64,000 nucleotides of DNA from Mastigamoeba balamuthi (GCA_902651635.1 CACRSC010000028.1:90335-154334), one strand, 5' to 3'. Numbered from the stretch's first letter, positions 54,217-64,000 are shown. Numbers and translations: made by a program. The notes: a model not told the origin generated them from the letters alone.

Positions 54217-56287
54217 ATGTTCATGAACGTGGCGAAGCAGTCGCTGGCGGAGGCCATGGGCATGGGCGACGCCACGCCCGAGCCCCCAGAGGTCACCGCC
54301 GCCAACAAGGTCCGCCTCGTTGCGCCCCCCCACCGCCGCCCTGATCGTCCTCCCCGCAGGAGGCCAACTTCGTGCTCGACAGCATCGCAGCGGTGGTCTC
54401 CACGGTCGAGAAGCCGGTCCCGGAGAAGCAGAACTGTGCGATATCCTGATATTAGTTATCGGGATCTCTGGGAATATCTGAGCGGCGGATATTTTTAGAC
54501 GCCGGGGTGATGCTGGGCAGCGACCACCTGGCCAGGGCGCTGACCGACTTTGGCGCGCACCTCAAGCAGCGCCACGAGGACTTCTCGGGCGACCTCTTGA
54601 CGCTGGTCGGCGAGGTCCAGGGCGAGCTCTTCCAGCGCCGCAAGCGCTTTGTGCGCCCCTCCAGTGGATCTCGGCCCTCGGCGATGATCACCGATGTTGC
54701 ACTGCACATCAACCGAAATTCCATACCATCACCAGGACGAGGAGATGCGGGAGAAGTTCGTGAGGCCGCAGGAGGAGACGCTGTCGATCGACCAGCGGCG
54801 GCTGAGCGCGACGCGGCACCAGCACGAGCGGCACCGCAAGAACTACGACAGCCTGCGGGCGCGGACGCAGGGGCTGGCCAAGGACAAGGCCCCCGACGGC
54901 GCCAAGCTGCTGGCCGCCCAGGAGGAGCTCTACGCCGCCAGCGCCGAGTACGAGTCCGCGCGGCTGCGGGCGCTGCACGAGGCCCAGGACGTCTCGCACA
55001 GGAAGGAGTTCGTCTTCCTGGGTGGCCTGCGGGCGCTGGTGCAGGCGCAGGTCGAGCACTTCCGCGAGTGCGCGCGGATGCTCGAGGCGCTCGAGCCGCA
55101 GCTGCGGGCCGCTGAGGAGCACTGCGCCAGCTACTCGGAGCAGTTCGAGCAGGTGCAGGCCGCCCGCGCCAAGGTCGCCGCGACGCGCGCAGAGGACCGC
55201 CACGCCGGCAGGTTCGACTACCTCGTGGAGCTCACGACGTCCCCCAAGGCGAGCAGCTCATCATCCTCCTCTTCTCTCTCTCCTCGCATTCTCTCTAAAC
55301 TGGCACAGCTGGAGCTGCTGGACGGGCTGCTGGAGGTGGTGCCGCCAGCGTCCAAGGACCAGGTGACGGCGGCGTTCGCGAGGATGCTGGACTCGGAGCG
55401 CAGGGCGCTGCCGATCATCCGCGAGTGCATCACGCAGACGGTCGCCGAGACGGAGAGCCCGCTGCTCATCTTCCGGCAGAACACGACGCCCATACGGCTG
55501 ATGAGCGTCTACACCAAGACGCTGGCGGCAGAGCACGTCAGGCAGGTGCTCAGCGAGCCCGTGCAGACGGTCGTCGACAAGCGCCCCGAGCAGTACGAGA
55601 TCGACGAGGCGCTGCTGGGGGGCTCGCACGAGGTCGCCGCCTCCAACGCCCAGAACCTCGCCCGCGCCTGCGACATGTTCGTCGACAGCTTCGTCAGCAA
55701 CACGAGCACCTGCCCCCTGTGCGCATCCCCGGCCGTCAGGAAGGCCGTCGCCCTCTCGCTCTGACGCGCAGAGCAGGCCCGTACGAGAGATCTGCAAGCA
55801 CCTGCGCGACGAGGTCGCCAAGAAGGAGGGCAACGCCAACGCGGGGGAGCTAGCGGTGGGCGGCTTCGTGCTGCTGCGCCTGTACTGCCCGGGCATCACG
55901 GCGGCCGCTGCCAGCGGCATCCTGCCGCAGGAGCCGACGGGGCCGCAGCAGCGCGCGCTGGTGCTGGTCGCCAAGGCACTGCAGGCCATCGCCAACGGGA
56001 CGGTGGGGACCAAGGAGCCGTTCATGAAGCTGCTCGAGCCGTACATCTCGCGGGCGTCGCAGAGGATCCGCAGGTGGTACGACGAGCTGACGAGCGTGAC
56101 CGAGGCGGACCTCGACCGGTACGCGGCGAGCGTGAGGAGGGACGAGACGAGGGCCGCGGACCTGCCGCTGATCGAGGACCTGTGCCGGACCAACATCCGC
56201 GGGCTGGGCAAGGCGCTCGTGGCCTCGGACAACAAGCCGCTGCTGGTGAAGCTCACCGGGGTCCTTGCCCACCTGGGGTCTGTGTAG
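54217..56287 (+). CDS. BAR-domain Ras GTPase-activating protein
   Basis: Five exons: 54217-54309, 54360-54435, 54499-54650, 54736-55718, 55774-56287. N-terminal half: LARALTDFGAHLKQRHEDFS, DQRRLSATRHQHERHRKNYD, RKEFVFLGGLRALVQAQVEH and FRECARMLEALEPQL, the three-helix layout of a BAR domain (ASAP/oligophrenin-like). C-terminal half is a RasGAP domain: LLIFRQNTTPIRLMSVYTKT (arginine finger), LARACDMFVDSFV, REICKHLRDEVAKKEGN, VGGFVLLRLYCPGI (FLR motif) and ALVLVAKALQAIANGT. Predicted to stimulate GTP hydrolysis on Ras at curved membranes. Three of four donors are gtgcg; the last acceptor is cagag. Confidence 0.85.
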
Positions 56288-56389
56288 TCTTGGCCCGTGC
56301 CGCTCTCTGCGACCAAGAGCAGAGCCGCGAGAACTCTGGTACAACAGCAGCGCTCCATCTCGTAATCGCTCGTATTCGAACCCCGCGGT

Positions 56390-56702
56390 CTGGATCGGAG
56401 AGATTCTGGAGGGGCTTCGCGCAACATGTATTCACGAGCCCGACAGCCGCACCGGTGGTGCTGATGCCCTCGCCCGGCCACCGGACAGCGACAGGGAGCA
56501 GGGAGTTGGGTGCCCCCGAGATACGGGCTGTGGCGGAGATACGCGGATCAATGAAAGATAATAGGAGGCAGTTGCCGTTGGTGGGGAGCCAACGTCAGAG
56601 GCGATCCCAGCGCCGGAGTCTCTATTTTTGCATTTTGTATTCCGCCGGTGGAGGCAACGGGCGGGTTTTGGCGGCCGATAGCGATCCGATCGGCAGGGAC
56701 CT
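56390..56702 (+). promoter_or_regulatory. duplicated upstream region of family gene
   Basis: Similar, in order, to 63310-63639. It contains gagccaacgtcagaggcg and gatcccagcgccgg, followed by ttccgccggtg and gcgggttttgg in both places. This conservation upstream of the ATG suggests promoter and leader sequence copied with the gene, though recent duplication alone could explain it. Confidence 0.5.
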
Positions 56703-58451
56703 ATGTACGCGACGCTGCAGGAGAGGGACGAGGCCCTGAGGGCGGCCACGGCGCGCGCCATCCGCTCGGAGCTCCGCAGTGCGTTCACCGCCCCTTGAAC
56801 TGTCTCTCTCCCCGAGGGCAGCAGCGAGCAGGCGAGCAGCCCTCTCCTCCCGCGTGGCGCTGACGCTGACGCCGCTCCGCTGCGTGGGTGAGCAGAGGCC
56901 GGCGAGGAGGAGCACCGCGTGGCCACGAGCAGGTGCGAGGCGCCGCTGTCGGAGGAGGTCTACGTGCTGCCCGACGACGCGGCGGGGGCCTACCTGCCCA
57001 GCTGTGCGCCCCCTTCACAGTCCCCCTCCCCTGCTTCCTCCGCTTCCCGCCGCCGCTGCGCCTGCGCCTGATCCAGTGCGTCTGGGCGCTCGTGTCTGCT
57101 GCACCCCCGGGGGGGGGGGGCACGTGCAGCGCTGCAGCTGGGGACGTTCGTGATCCTCCCGACGGGGTCTGTGTCGAGGGAGAACGGTGTCCCGATCAAC
57201 GACACGTACCGCGTCGAGGCCGCCGTGTACAACCGCGGCATCATCCAGGTCGCGCTGCGCTGGTTCGCAGTCCCCGCGGACGTCGTGGGCACCAGCGCCG
57301 TGCCCCTCAGGCTCGCCCGGACGTGCGCTCACCCGCCCCTCCCCATTTGCTGTTTGGCCTTTTGCCACACGCACCTCTGCGCTGCTCGCAGAGCCCACCA
57401 GCAACGGCTCACGGCCATTCTTCCCCTCGGCCCCCCCAGGGAGATGTGGATGATGAGCACGCCCGAGGAGGTGGCGAGCAAGGCCGCGAGCCTCGGCGAG
57501 GCAGCGGCTGAGAGGGCGAAGATCGCGGGCGCGCTGCTCGCGGTTGATTACGTCTACGCGCTGCTGGCGACGCGCAGCGAGCTGCAGGTAGACGGGCTGA
57601 CGTTCGACGACGAGTACTGGAGTCCTATGCAGTACATCGCGCAGTGGATTCGCCTGGTGGTCGGCCAGAAGCTGGACAGCAGCATGGACCCCATCAGGGC
57701 CGACAACGTGTTCCAGGACATCCGCGTCCGTATCGCGCCGCTGCGCTTGACGCACATCGCCCGCCGGCGCACGGCCTGCCTGGACCATCCCGAGGCAGGC
57801 CTCGCGCCCTCCGTCGCGGCAGACGCCGTCGCAACGCGCACGCGCCGGAGGCACCAGGACGGCCAGGACCGCGAAGCAGCAGCGCCCAAGAGGGCCAGGC
57901 TCTCGGCGCCCCCGGAGGCTGCCCCGCGTAGCGCTCGCACCCCCGAGCCGGCGGCCGGGGACCGCGAGAACGAGGAGCCGAACAGCACCCAGGCGCCGGC
58001 CGGCGCAAAGGGGCGCGAGACAAGCCGCATCCCCTGCGCGCCCGGGGGAGCCGGGGGCCGCGATGATGACGTCCAGCACGCGGGGCCGGAGCCCGTGCCA
58101 GCGGCGGCGCAGGCGGGAGCAGCGCAAGCGCAAGGGGCTGGGGCAGCAGCAGCAGCAGCAGCAGCAGCGTCGCCCGAGGGCCTCACCGCGGAGAAAGCAA
58201 GGGCCCTGGGCGAACTGCTGGCTGCGGTGCCGCCCAGCAGCGAGGAGCTCGACCTCGCCCGCAGCCTCGGCGAGCTCGGAGGGACTGTGGGGCCCTACGA
58301 CCGCGCCATCGCCCTGGGCCTCATCCGCCTGGCGTCGCTGGCGCGCGAGACACTGGGGGACGCTGTCTTTGACCGCCTTTTCGGCGCCCTGGTGTTCCTG
58401 ATGCTGCGCGACAGGAAGGTGGGCAGCTGCGACTGCGGTTCCGGGCCCTGA
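56703..58451 (+). CDS. intact member of the repeated family
   Basis: Four exons: 56703-56778 (MYATLQERDEALRAATARAI), 56896-57003 (KAGEEEHRVATSRCEAPLSE, EVYVLPDDAAGAYLP), 57130-57322 (LQLGTFVILPTGSVSRENGV, YRVEAAVYNRGIIQVALRWF, VGTSAVPLRLART; donor gtgcgctc) and 57392-58451. The last exon has STPEEVASKAASLGEAAAER, VDYVYALLATRSELQVDGLT, DEYWSPMQYIAQWIRLVVG, then a low-complexity linker with AAPKRARLSAPP (basic patch). It ends in a C-terminal helical domain, TAEKARALGELLAAV ... LGDAVFDRLFGALVFLMLRD. The C-terminal domain is absent from the 46.2 kb paralogue, which has an acidic tail instead. No known family recognised. Confidence 0.65.
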
Positions 58452-60066
58452 GATGACCGCGCGTGCCCCCCCCCCCCCCGCCCCTCCAGCGCTCCCCTCC
58501 TGCACCCATCTTCCCAACCCACCCTCCCACCCTCATATTGTACTGTAGGACAGTGCAACCGCACGTGCACAGCCCACACACAGGGGCACACCCACTCGCG
58601 CACAAAGGCACATCTCATCCGCATTTGGTGGACTCGGCAAACAGAGGCAATCCAAGTGATAAGCTTGACCTGTGTGATTTCATCCAGCGCCATCACGGGT
58701 GTTCTGTGCGATTTCGCTGCTCTGCTCCCCCTGATCCCCCTGATCGATCGACGCCGGGTCCCGACGTTGCTGGCGCCAGTTCTATTATCTTTCCCCGCGG
58801 CCCTCAGCAGGGGCAGCCAAGGAGCGACACCCCAGCCCCGAGCCAGTGGGCGACCTGCTCGCGCTCGTCCCTGCGGTGCAGTTGAAACCGTGCTTCGCGT
58901 CTCGTTGCCGCGCCGCGGGGTTGGGTACAACATCAATCTTCCTCATCTCAGGGTTCTCTTCGCTCGTTTCTTTTCTTTTTCCGATATTCGCCTTCGATGC
59001 TACGCGATGAGCGCGAGGAGGAGCCGTTGGCGATCACTCACACGGGTCTGCTCTGCACGCCAGAGGGCATCAGCATCAACACCGCAGATGGCAGGCTGTC
59101 GGACCCGTCATAATATACACCTCAGCCCTCGCTGGAGTATACATCATCGGGTTCGATTCCCGGCGGAAGAGTTTACTCATAAATACAGGACGGCACTGCG
59201 GAGAGCTCAGAGAGGAAGAATGCTCGCTGTGGCGGCCATGACGGACTCGGGCCCTCTGCGGGCTGCCGCTGCTGCGTCGTGCGCACTGCGGGTGACGGAC
59301 GAGGGCCAAGAGATGGCCCATTGCGCCCACCAGCTCACCATCCGGTTGGGATGGGCAAAGGCAATTGAAAGGTCGCGGCCAGAATCTTGGGCGACCCGAC
59401 TGGCACAATGTGCGAGGCACTGCCCGACGGCCGTGGGAGGGCACGACGCCATGAGGGGGGGGGGGGAGGGGGATGACGGGGGCTGGGCAGCGATGGCGAG
59501 CGCGGTCTGGGCCAGAGGAAAGCACACGTGCGAATTGTTGGCACAACCGCTTCTGGACAAGAGCAGTTGCACGCGGGGGATATCTCGAGATACGGAGGGA
59601 CCCATAAACACCGCTGTGGGAGGGTTTTCTGGGGGGACTTGCAGGCGCACGGGAGCCAGTGTAAACTTGGCCTGCTGACCCGGATTGCACTTCCCGCCCC
59701 CCAGCAGCCCGTGCCACCCGAAAATTAGGCATGGAAAGATGTCCCTCAGCGTCTCGAGGCACTCACCCGTCCTCGAAAATGCCGTGTTTCAGGCGCATAC
59801 TCGCAACCGCCGCTGCGGGGAGCTGCGTTGGCCTCCCCGAGTGCCCTCCTCTGTCCTCCCAACCCCACATTTTTCCCGCCGACGACGGGGCCGCGGGGTG
59901 TGCTGGTGCTGTGCCCTCCACCCAGCCCAGCAAGCGCCTTGCTTGGGCACAACACCCCCCGAGGTTGACACGGGAGGGGTTTCGCGTAAAATGCGCTTCC
60001 GCTGGGAATCGAACCACCGACCAGGTGGCCTGGATTAGGGAAGGCCATGGGTAGATAGGATACTCA
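58452..60066. other. intergenic region with tRNA-like B-box remnants
   Basis: Starts with a C run. Near 59148-59165 the plus strand has ggttcgattccc preceded by a hairpin (tatacacctcagc / gctggagtata), but no acceptor or D-arm partner. Near 60003-60020 the minus strand has ggttcgattccca, again without a full cloverleaf. A long open frame from 58656 has no recognisable content. At 58989-59110 one frame reads EEPLAITHTGLLCTPEGISI, possibly a stray exon. Nothing firm. Confidence 0.35.
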
Positions 60067-60650
60067 TGAGTACTCATACTCATGGCCAAAAATGTGGATG
60101 AGTACTCACGAGTACTCATGGATCTCAGAAATCGAATTGGCCAATTTGAAGCGGTATAATACATCTATTTTGGGTTTCACCTCCTTTTTTGACCTTGGGG
60201 CCTTTGAGGAGAGAAGCCATTAGATGGAGAAGCAGATCATGTGCTGCTCGCCACTGCTTGATGGCCTGCTGACCACGATGATCACGGAGTCGGCTTTGTC
60301 TCGCACCAACTACCTACCCACCTACCTTTCAAGGAAAGGGGTTCTGGTCAACACTTGCGATTCTTCTGACCATCCTTAAGGTCAGAGCTCGAATCTGTAC
60401 TGTGATCTTCTCATTCCAATTCTCACCTCAACGTCACCATCACCAGATATCTCAACAGAGCTCTCTTTCTCTTTACTTAGTCACACCCTCACAATAGCTA
60501 TTATGGTTAATTTTAAACATCCAGCCATGCGTGCCACTAGCTATCAATCCTCCCAAACCCCAGTGAACCAGTCTAGGCCATGGTGCCTCGTTAGGCCAGT
60601 CTCAACCAGGGAAACCCACATTGAAAAACCTACACACATTTGTGGATCTA

Positions 60651-60960
60651 CATTTGAGCTACTCGTTTCTTTTTTTGAACGTTCCTGTCTAGTTCTACAC
60701 CCCTTCTGAGCTCAAAAATCATCAAGCCTGCATGAAGATCAGCATTAGAGGCATCGTTAGAACTTGTTAGCCCACGTTTTTCAATTTGAACAAATTTTGT
60801 GTGCACAGGTGCATTTGAGCTACTCTTTTTTCTCTGAGGTTCCTATCAAGTTCCACACCCCTTATGTGCTCCAAGCATCGAGTCTGTGTAGAGATCGGCA
60901 TTAGAGGTGTTGTTAGAGCCCACTAGACCACGTTTCTCAGTCTGAAAAGAAGTTCTCACT
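60651..60960. repeat. degenerate tandem duplication, about 161-bp unit
   Basis: catttgagctactc starts at 60651 and 60812. It is followed in both copies, in the same order, by cacacccctt, gcattagagg and cccac(g)/ccacg-ttt words. Two diverged units of about 161 bp. Confidence 0.6.
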
Positions 60961-61228
60961 TCTTTTCCAGAAATACAGTGTGAAATAGCATTGGGAATCT
61001 CTATTTTATATCATTGTCTAATGGCGATGACAAGCAACCTCAATAAGTTCTTTTTAAGCAGCCAGGAGTTTACACACTGCTCCTTCTCACGAACACGACA
61101 TTCGAGAAGGCCTAGTGCTGAACCTGTACTGTTGTTCAGGATTCCACGACCATGGACTTCATGAAACTCAATATGAACATGTTCAACATGATGAATCTGA
61201 TCCTGATCAGCATCCAGTAGGCACTCAT

Positions 61229-62640
61229 CTATAAATCCAAGGCAGCTGAGCACAAAAGGACGGGTAAGACTGCAGACATCTCGATCCCCAAGAAGTTCAA
61301 CGACATTCTCAATGACCTGGGGCACTCTGGCGACAAGTTCAACAAGAAAAAGTTTGTCATGAAGGCAACAACCAAGGGCATTTGTGACAGCAGGAGCAAC
61401 AACAGGTTCAAGAAGCCACAGAAGCAGATCAAGCAGTCACGCTGGGGTGAGTTCAAGATCGTCGATGGCAAGGTCCAGGCATTTCTGACATTCAAGGACC
61501 ACGAGTACTGCCACAAGGACAGCTCTGCTTCGTCTGCCAGTCACTGAACCACAACAAGAAGGACTGTTCCAATGTCAAGGACAAGGCCCTGATGGCATCC
61601 TCAACAATATTGCCATCAGCCCCCACACATGCAGGAAGGAGTACCAGGATCATTGTCAACTGCACCAGCAGCACAGCAGCGCCAACTTCGTCAGTGCAGC
61701 AAGATCCCTCAACCATCCCCGTTACTCGCCAAGCTTGAAAATGCAGCAAGTGGAGGTCAAGCCCAGTGACGATACTGCAAACCCTCTCAAGCAGATTTGG
61801 GAGTCGGACATGGTCGAGTTCTTGCACAAAGAGTCATCATTGACGTTCAGTTGATTCCCAATGCACTGAGCCAGCAGGCAATCATGTTTGTTTCCAAAAA
61901 CATGACAAATGGTGAGTACTTCCTACTTGGACTCCGTGATGTGCAGCAGCACTTCATCTGCAAGTTCGAGAAGCCACCGATTTTTGAGTACAACCACGCA
62001 TGGAACAAGCTCGTCAAGGAACAAGAGGATCACATCAAGCTTCCAGTTCCTACTCTTGCTCCAACGTTCAAGAAGGGCCAACTGCCTCCAGTCAACATTG
62101 GCCCTCTTATCTCTGAAAACCCCATGTATCTACAGCAGACACAGGAGCTACTGCTCAGAAGGGCAGCAGTGTTTCGTCCCCTGGACAGCATGCTTGGTCG
62201 ACTATCCAAAGAAATTCCACATCGAGCTCAAGCCTGGAGCCGTAGTCCATGGATACAAGGCACCACATCTCAGCAAGAAGGACATCGACTTCATCAGTGG
62301 TGAAACTTGTAACTGGGACAGGGTGGGCATTTTCCCACCAATCACGTCATACAAGGAATCCCTGATCACGCCTTCACCATCAGCAATGCCTGTCATTATT
62401 ATTCGTAATGAGAACTACATACCACTCAATAAGTGCACAGCCAAGAAGAAGATGAGCAGCCTCAAGGTTTGTTTTCCCAGGGATCAAGATCATACAGCAT
62501 ACAGAAGTCACTAAACGAATTTGACCTTACTCAGAGCAGTAAGTCCCGGCTCACCACTTTCAAGAACAAGCTGAAGAAGGGCATTGATGATTGCTTCAAC
62601 TGGAGAAACAACACTTGTCTTAATGTCTGGCACAAGGTGA
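61229..62640 (+). pseudogene. gag-pol remnant of an LTR-type retrotransposon
   Basis: In successive frames: RTGKTADISIPKKFNDILND with a basic Lys/Gln-rich segment, then CFVCQSLNHNKKDC, a C-x2-C-x4-H-x4-C zinc knuckle typical of Gag. Further on, GEYFLLGLRDVQQHFICKF, then KKFHIELKPGAVVHGYKAPH, which resembles the linker before the reverse transcriptase of Ty3/gypsy-type elements (xIxLKPGAxPVxxxxYxxP). No complete protease, reverse transcriptase, RNase H or integrase is visible, and the frame shifts several times. A dead, truncated copy. Confidence 0.5.
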
Positions 62641-63309
62641 CCTTTCTTGATCCCTGTTGAAGGAGCTCCCTTCAGCAGGAAGAAATCAGAGTGTTTTCGA
62701 GTTTCACACTTTCAGAATTGACTAAGATGCCAGCCATCACAGGGCCAAAGTGGATGACGAGTTGAAGCTGCAACCACCTGCAGCAAAGAAGCCAAAGTCT
62801 TTCTTGTCTCCAGAGCGTCTGGGAATGCAGTCACAGCTGGATCAGGTTCCTTTGCCTTCTCTCGTTTAGCATTCACGTTTCTCACACAGTACTCTGATGG
62901 TCAAAACAGCAGAGATATATATATATAGAACGTTAATCTATTTGCTTGGTGAAAAGCAAAAGCTTCTTTCTATGGACCAGTGACTGAAATGGCTCGCTGC
63001 CTTTTCTCAATTCCTGCATCTTCAGCTTCTGTGAAGGGACTGTTCTCCCATGCTGTACTTATTGACACCCTTTGTCATTTCCTGCCGTCTTGCTCCTCCC
63101 GAGAACTTCTCTGTTGTACTCCTCAACACTGCCAACTCCTGCAAAAAAATGCTGACTGAAAACTCTCCTCGATCAATCGAATTGCAATCGAGTCAAATGA
63201 AATCAACGGACAAATTGAAATGGATCGGAAATACTCCAGAGTATTTGAGTACTCATACTCATGAAGTTAGAGCACGATGAGTTCCCATTCAAAGGCTTCA
63301 CTAGTCTGG

Positions 63310-63639
63310 ATCGGAGAGACTCAGGGGAGGGACGAGCCCGACAGCCCGCGCCACCCGCAGTGGCGATGCCCTTGCCCGGCCAGCGGACAGGGAGCGACAG
63401 GGAGCGACAGGGAGCGACAGGGAGCGGGGAGCAGGGAGAGCCCGCCCCGAGATACGCACTGTGGCGGGAAGGGAGATACGCAGATCAACGGGGCGATATT
63501 TGGAGGGCGCGTTGCCGTTGGTGGGGAGCCAACGTCAGAGGCGATCCCAGCGCCGGCATTGCCATTTTATTCCGCCGGTGAAGGCAACGAGCGGGTTTTG
63601 GCAGGCGCGACAGCGACGGGCAACCCGACCCGCAGGGCC
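63310..63639 (+). repeat. duplicate of the region upstream of the family gene, with 10-bp tandem repeat
   Basis: Parallels 56390-56702: ctggatcggagag, gccacccg...gatgccc(t)tcgcccggcc, then ggggagccaacgtcagaggc. Here a cagggagcga unit is repeated about four times (63384-63430) where the other copy has about one, so the array expanded after the duplication. Confidence 0.65.
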
Positions 63640-64000
63640 ATGTGCGCGACGCCGCAGCAGCGAGCGAGGGGCGAGGCCGTGAGGGAGGCCACGGCACGCA
63701 TCGTCCGCTCGGAGCTCCGCAGTGCGGCCCCTCTCTCCCTCCCTCTCCCTCCACCCCCGAGGGCAGCAAGCGGGTGCTCTCGCCCGCGCGGCCCTGACGC
63801 CGCTGCGCTGCGCCGGGCGGGCAGAGGCCGGCGAGGAGGAGCACCGCGTGGCCGCGAGCAGGTGCGAGGTGCCGCCGGCGGAGGAGGTCTACGTGCTGCC
63901 CGACGACGCGGCGGGGGCCTACCTGCCCCTCTGTGCGCCCCCTCTGCCCCGCTGCATCCTCTCTGCGCCCTGCGCCTGACCCCAGTGCGCGCGCCCCCCC
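63640..64000 (+). CDS. 5' end of a third family member, cut by the window edge
   Basis: Exon 1 MCATPQQRARGEAVREATAR, IVRSELR, donor at the same place as in the 56703 gene. Exon 2 AGEEEHRVAASRCEVPPAEE, VYVLPDDAAGAYLPLCA, almost identical to the paralogue (SRCEAPLSEEVYVLPDD). The rest lies beyond the window. Both exons are open and the splice sites kept, so it may be a working gene. Confidence 0.6.
   Translation, partial: MCATPQQRARGEAVREATARIVRSELRSAAPLSLPLPPPPRAASGCSRPRGPDAAALRRAGRGRRGGAPRGREQVRGAAGGGGLRAARRRGGGLPAPLCAPSAPLHPLCALRLTPVRAPP

Larger units (their letters stand above)
60067..63263. mobile_element. AT-rich segment with retroelement remnant, bounded by an 18-bp direct repeat
   Basis: The 18-mer tgagtactcatactcatg occurs at 60067-60084 and again at 63246-63263. 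Between them the sequence is much more AT-rich than the flanks and contains gag-pol-like coding remnants (61229-62640). This could be a decayed LTR-type element or a composite insertion. No long terminal repeats or polyadenylation features were identified, so the boundaries are tentative. Confidence 0.4.

Noticed and set aside
58656-59678. 340-codon plus-strand frame
   Set aside because: No recognisable domain. It crosses a tRNA-like remnant and a poly-G run, so a real single exon is unlikely.
63380-63430. CRISPR-like direct repeats
   Set aside because: A simple 10-bp tandem repeat without spacers, in a eukaryotic context.

Overview
This window is nuclear DNA from a GC-rich, intron-bearing unicellular eukaryote. 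The genes are split by short spliceosomal introns, there is a eukaryotic tRNA-Gly(GCC) with an oligo-T terminator, and the products are eukaryotic: Dus3, a type II-like pantothenate kinase, a TBC1D15/Gyp7-like RabGAP, a BAR-RasGAP, a RING/B-box/NHL protein and TMEM234. The mix suggests a free-living amoeboid protist, perhaps an amoebozoan, but I cannot fix the taxon from sequence alone. Two runs of N (15584-16191 and 28778-29277) are assembly gaps. The second hides the 5' end of the TBC gene.

Layout. 1-7080: broken pieces of a repeated gene family, plus a scrap copied from the pantothenate kinase gene. 7232-11910: a double CHASE4-cyclase, followed by a short-chain dehydrogenase remnant. 12514-30458: an ordinary gene-dense stretch: pantothenate kinase (-), Dus3 (+), secreted beta-helix protein (-), tRNA-Gly (-), TatD nuclease (+), an unknown protein with a myristoylation-type N-terminus (-), a possible papain-fold protein (+), TBC RabGAP (-) and a Sel1-repeat protein (+). 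30459-33150: AT-richer, no gene seen. 33157-38532: a coiled-coil protein (-) and a large TULIP/BPI-PqiA membrane protein (-). 39143-48182: an array of plus and minus copies of the repeated family ending in one apparently intact member. 50866-53160: TRIM-like RING/B-box/coiled-coil/NHL gene (-), with two decayed relatives nearby. 53456-56287: TMEM234 (-) and BAR-RasGAP (+). 56703-58451: a second intact member of the repeated family. 60067-63263: an AT-rich, retroelement-bearing segment. 63310-64000: a duplicate of the 5' end and upstream region of the 56.7 kb family gene.

The two most interesting coding finds are (i) a multicopy, apparently lineage-specific family with conserved intron positions, an N-terminal VEA...FVAL...LARTCA-type module, a VDYVxxLLATRxEL-type module and a KRAR basic patch, and (ii) one polypeptide joining bactericidal/permeability-increasing-like (TULIP) luminal domains to two PqiA membrane modules. 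The double receptor cyclase is also notable: its first catalytic domain keeps the metal aspartates but seems to have lost the transition-state residues, while the second keeps all of them. Genes in the GC-rich part use a distinctive GTGCG 5' splice site, and several introns carry a recurring AT-cored, partly palindromic word.
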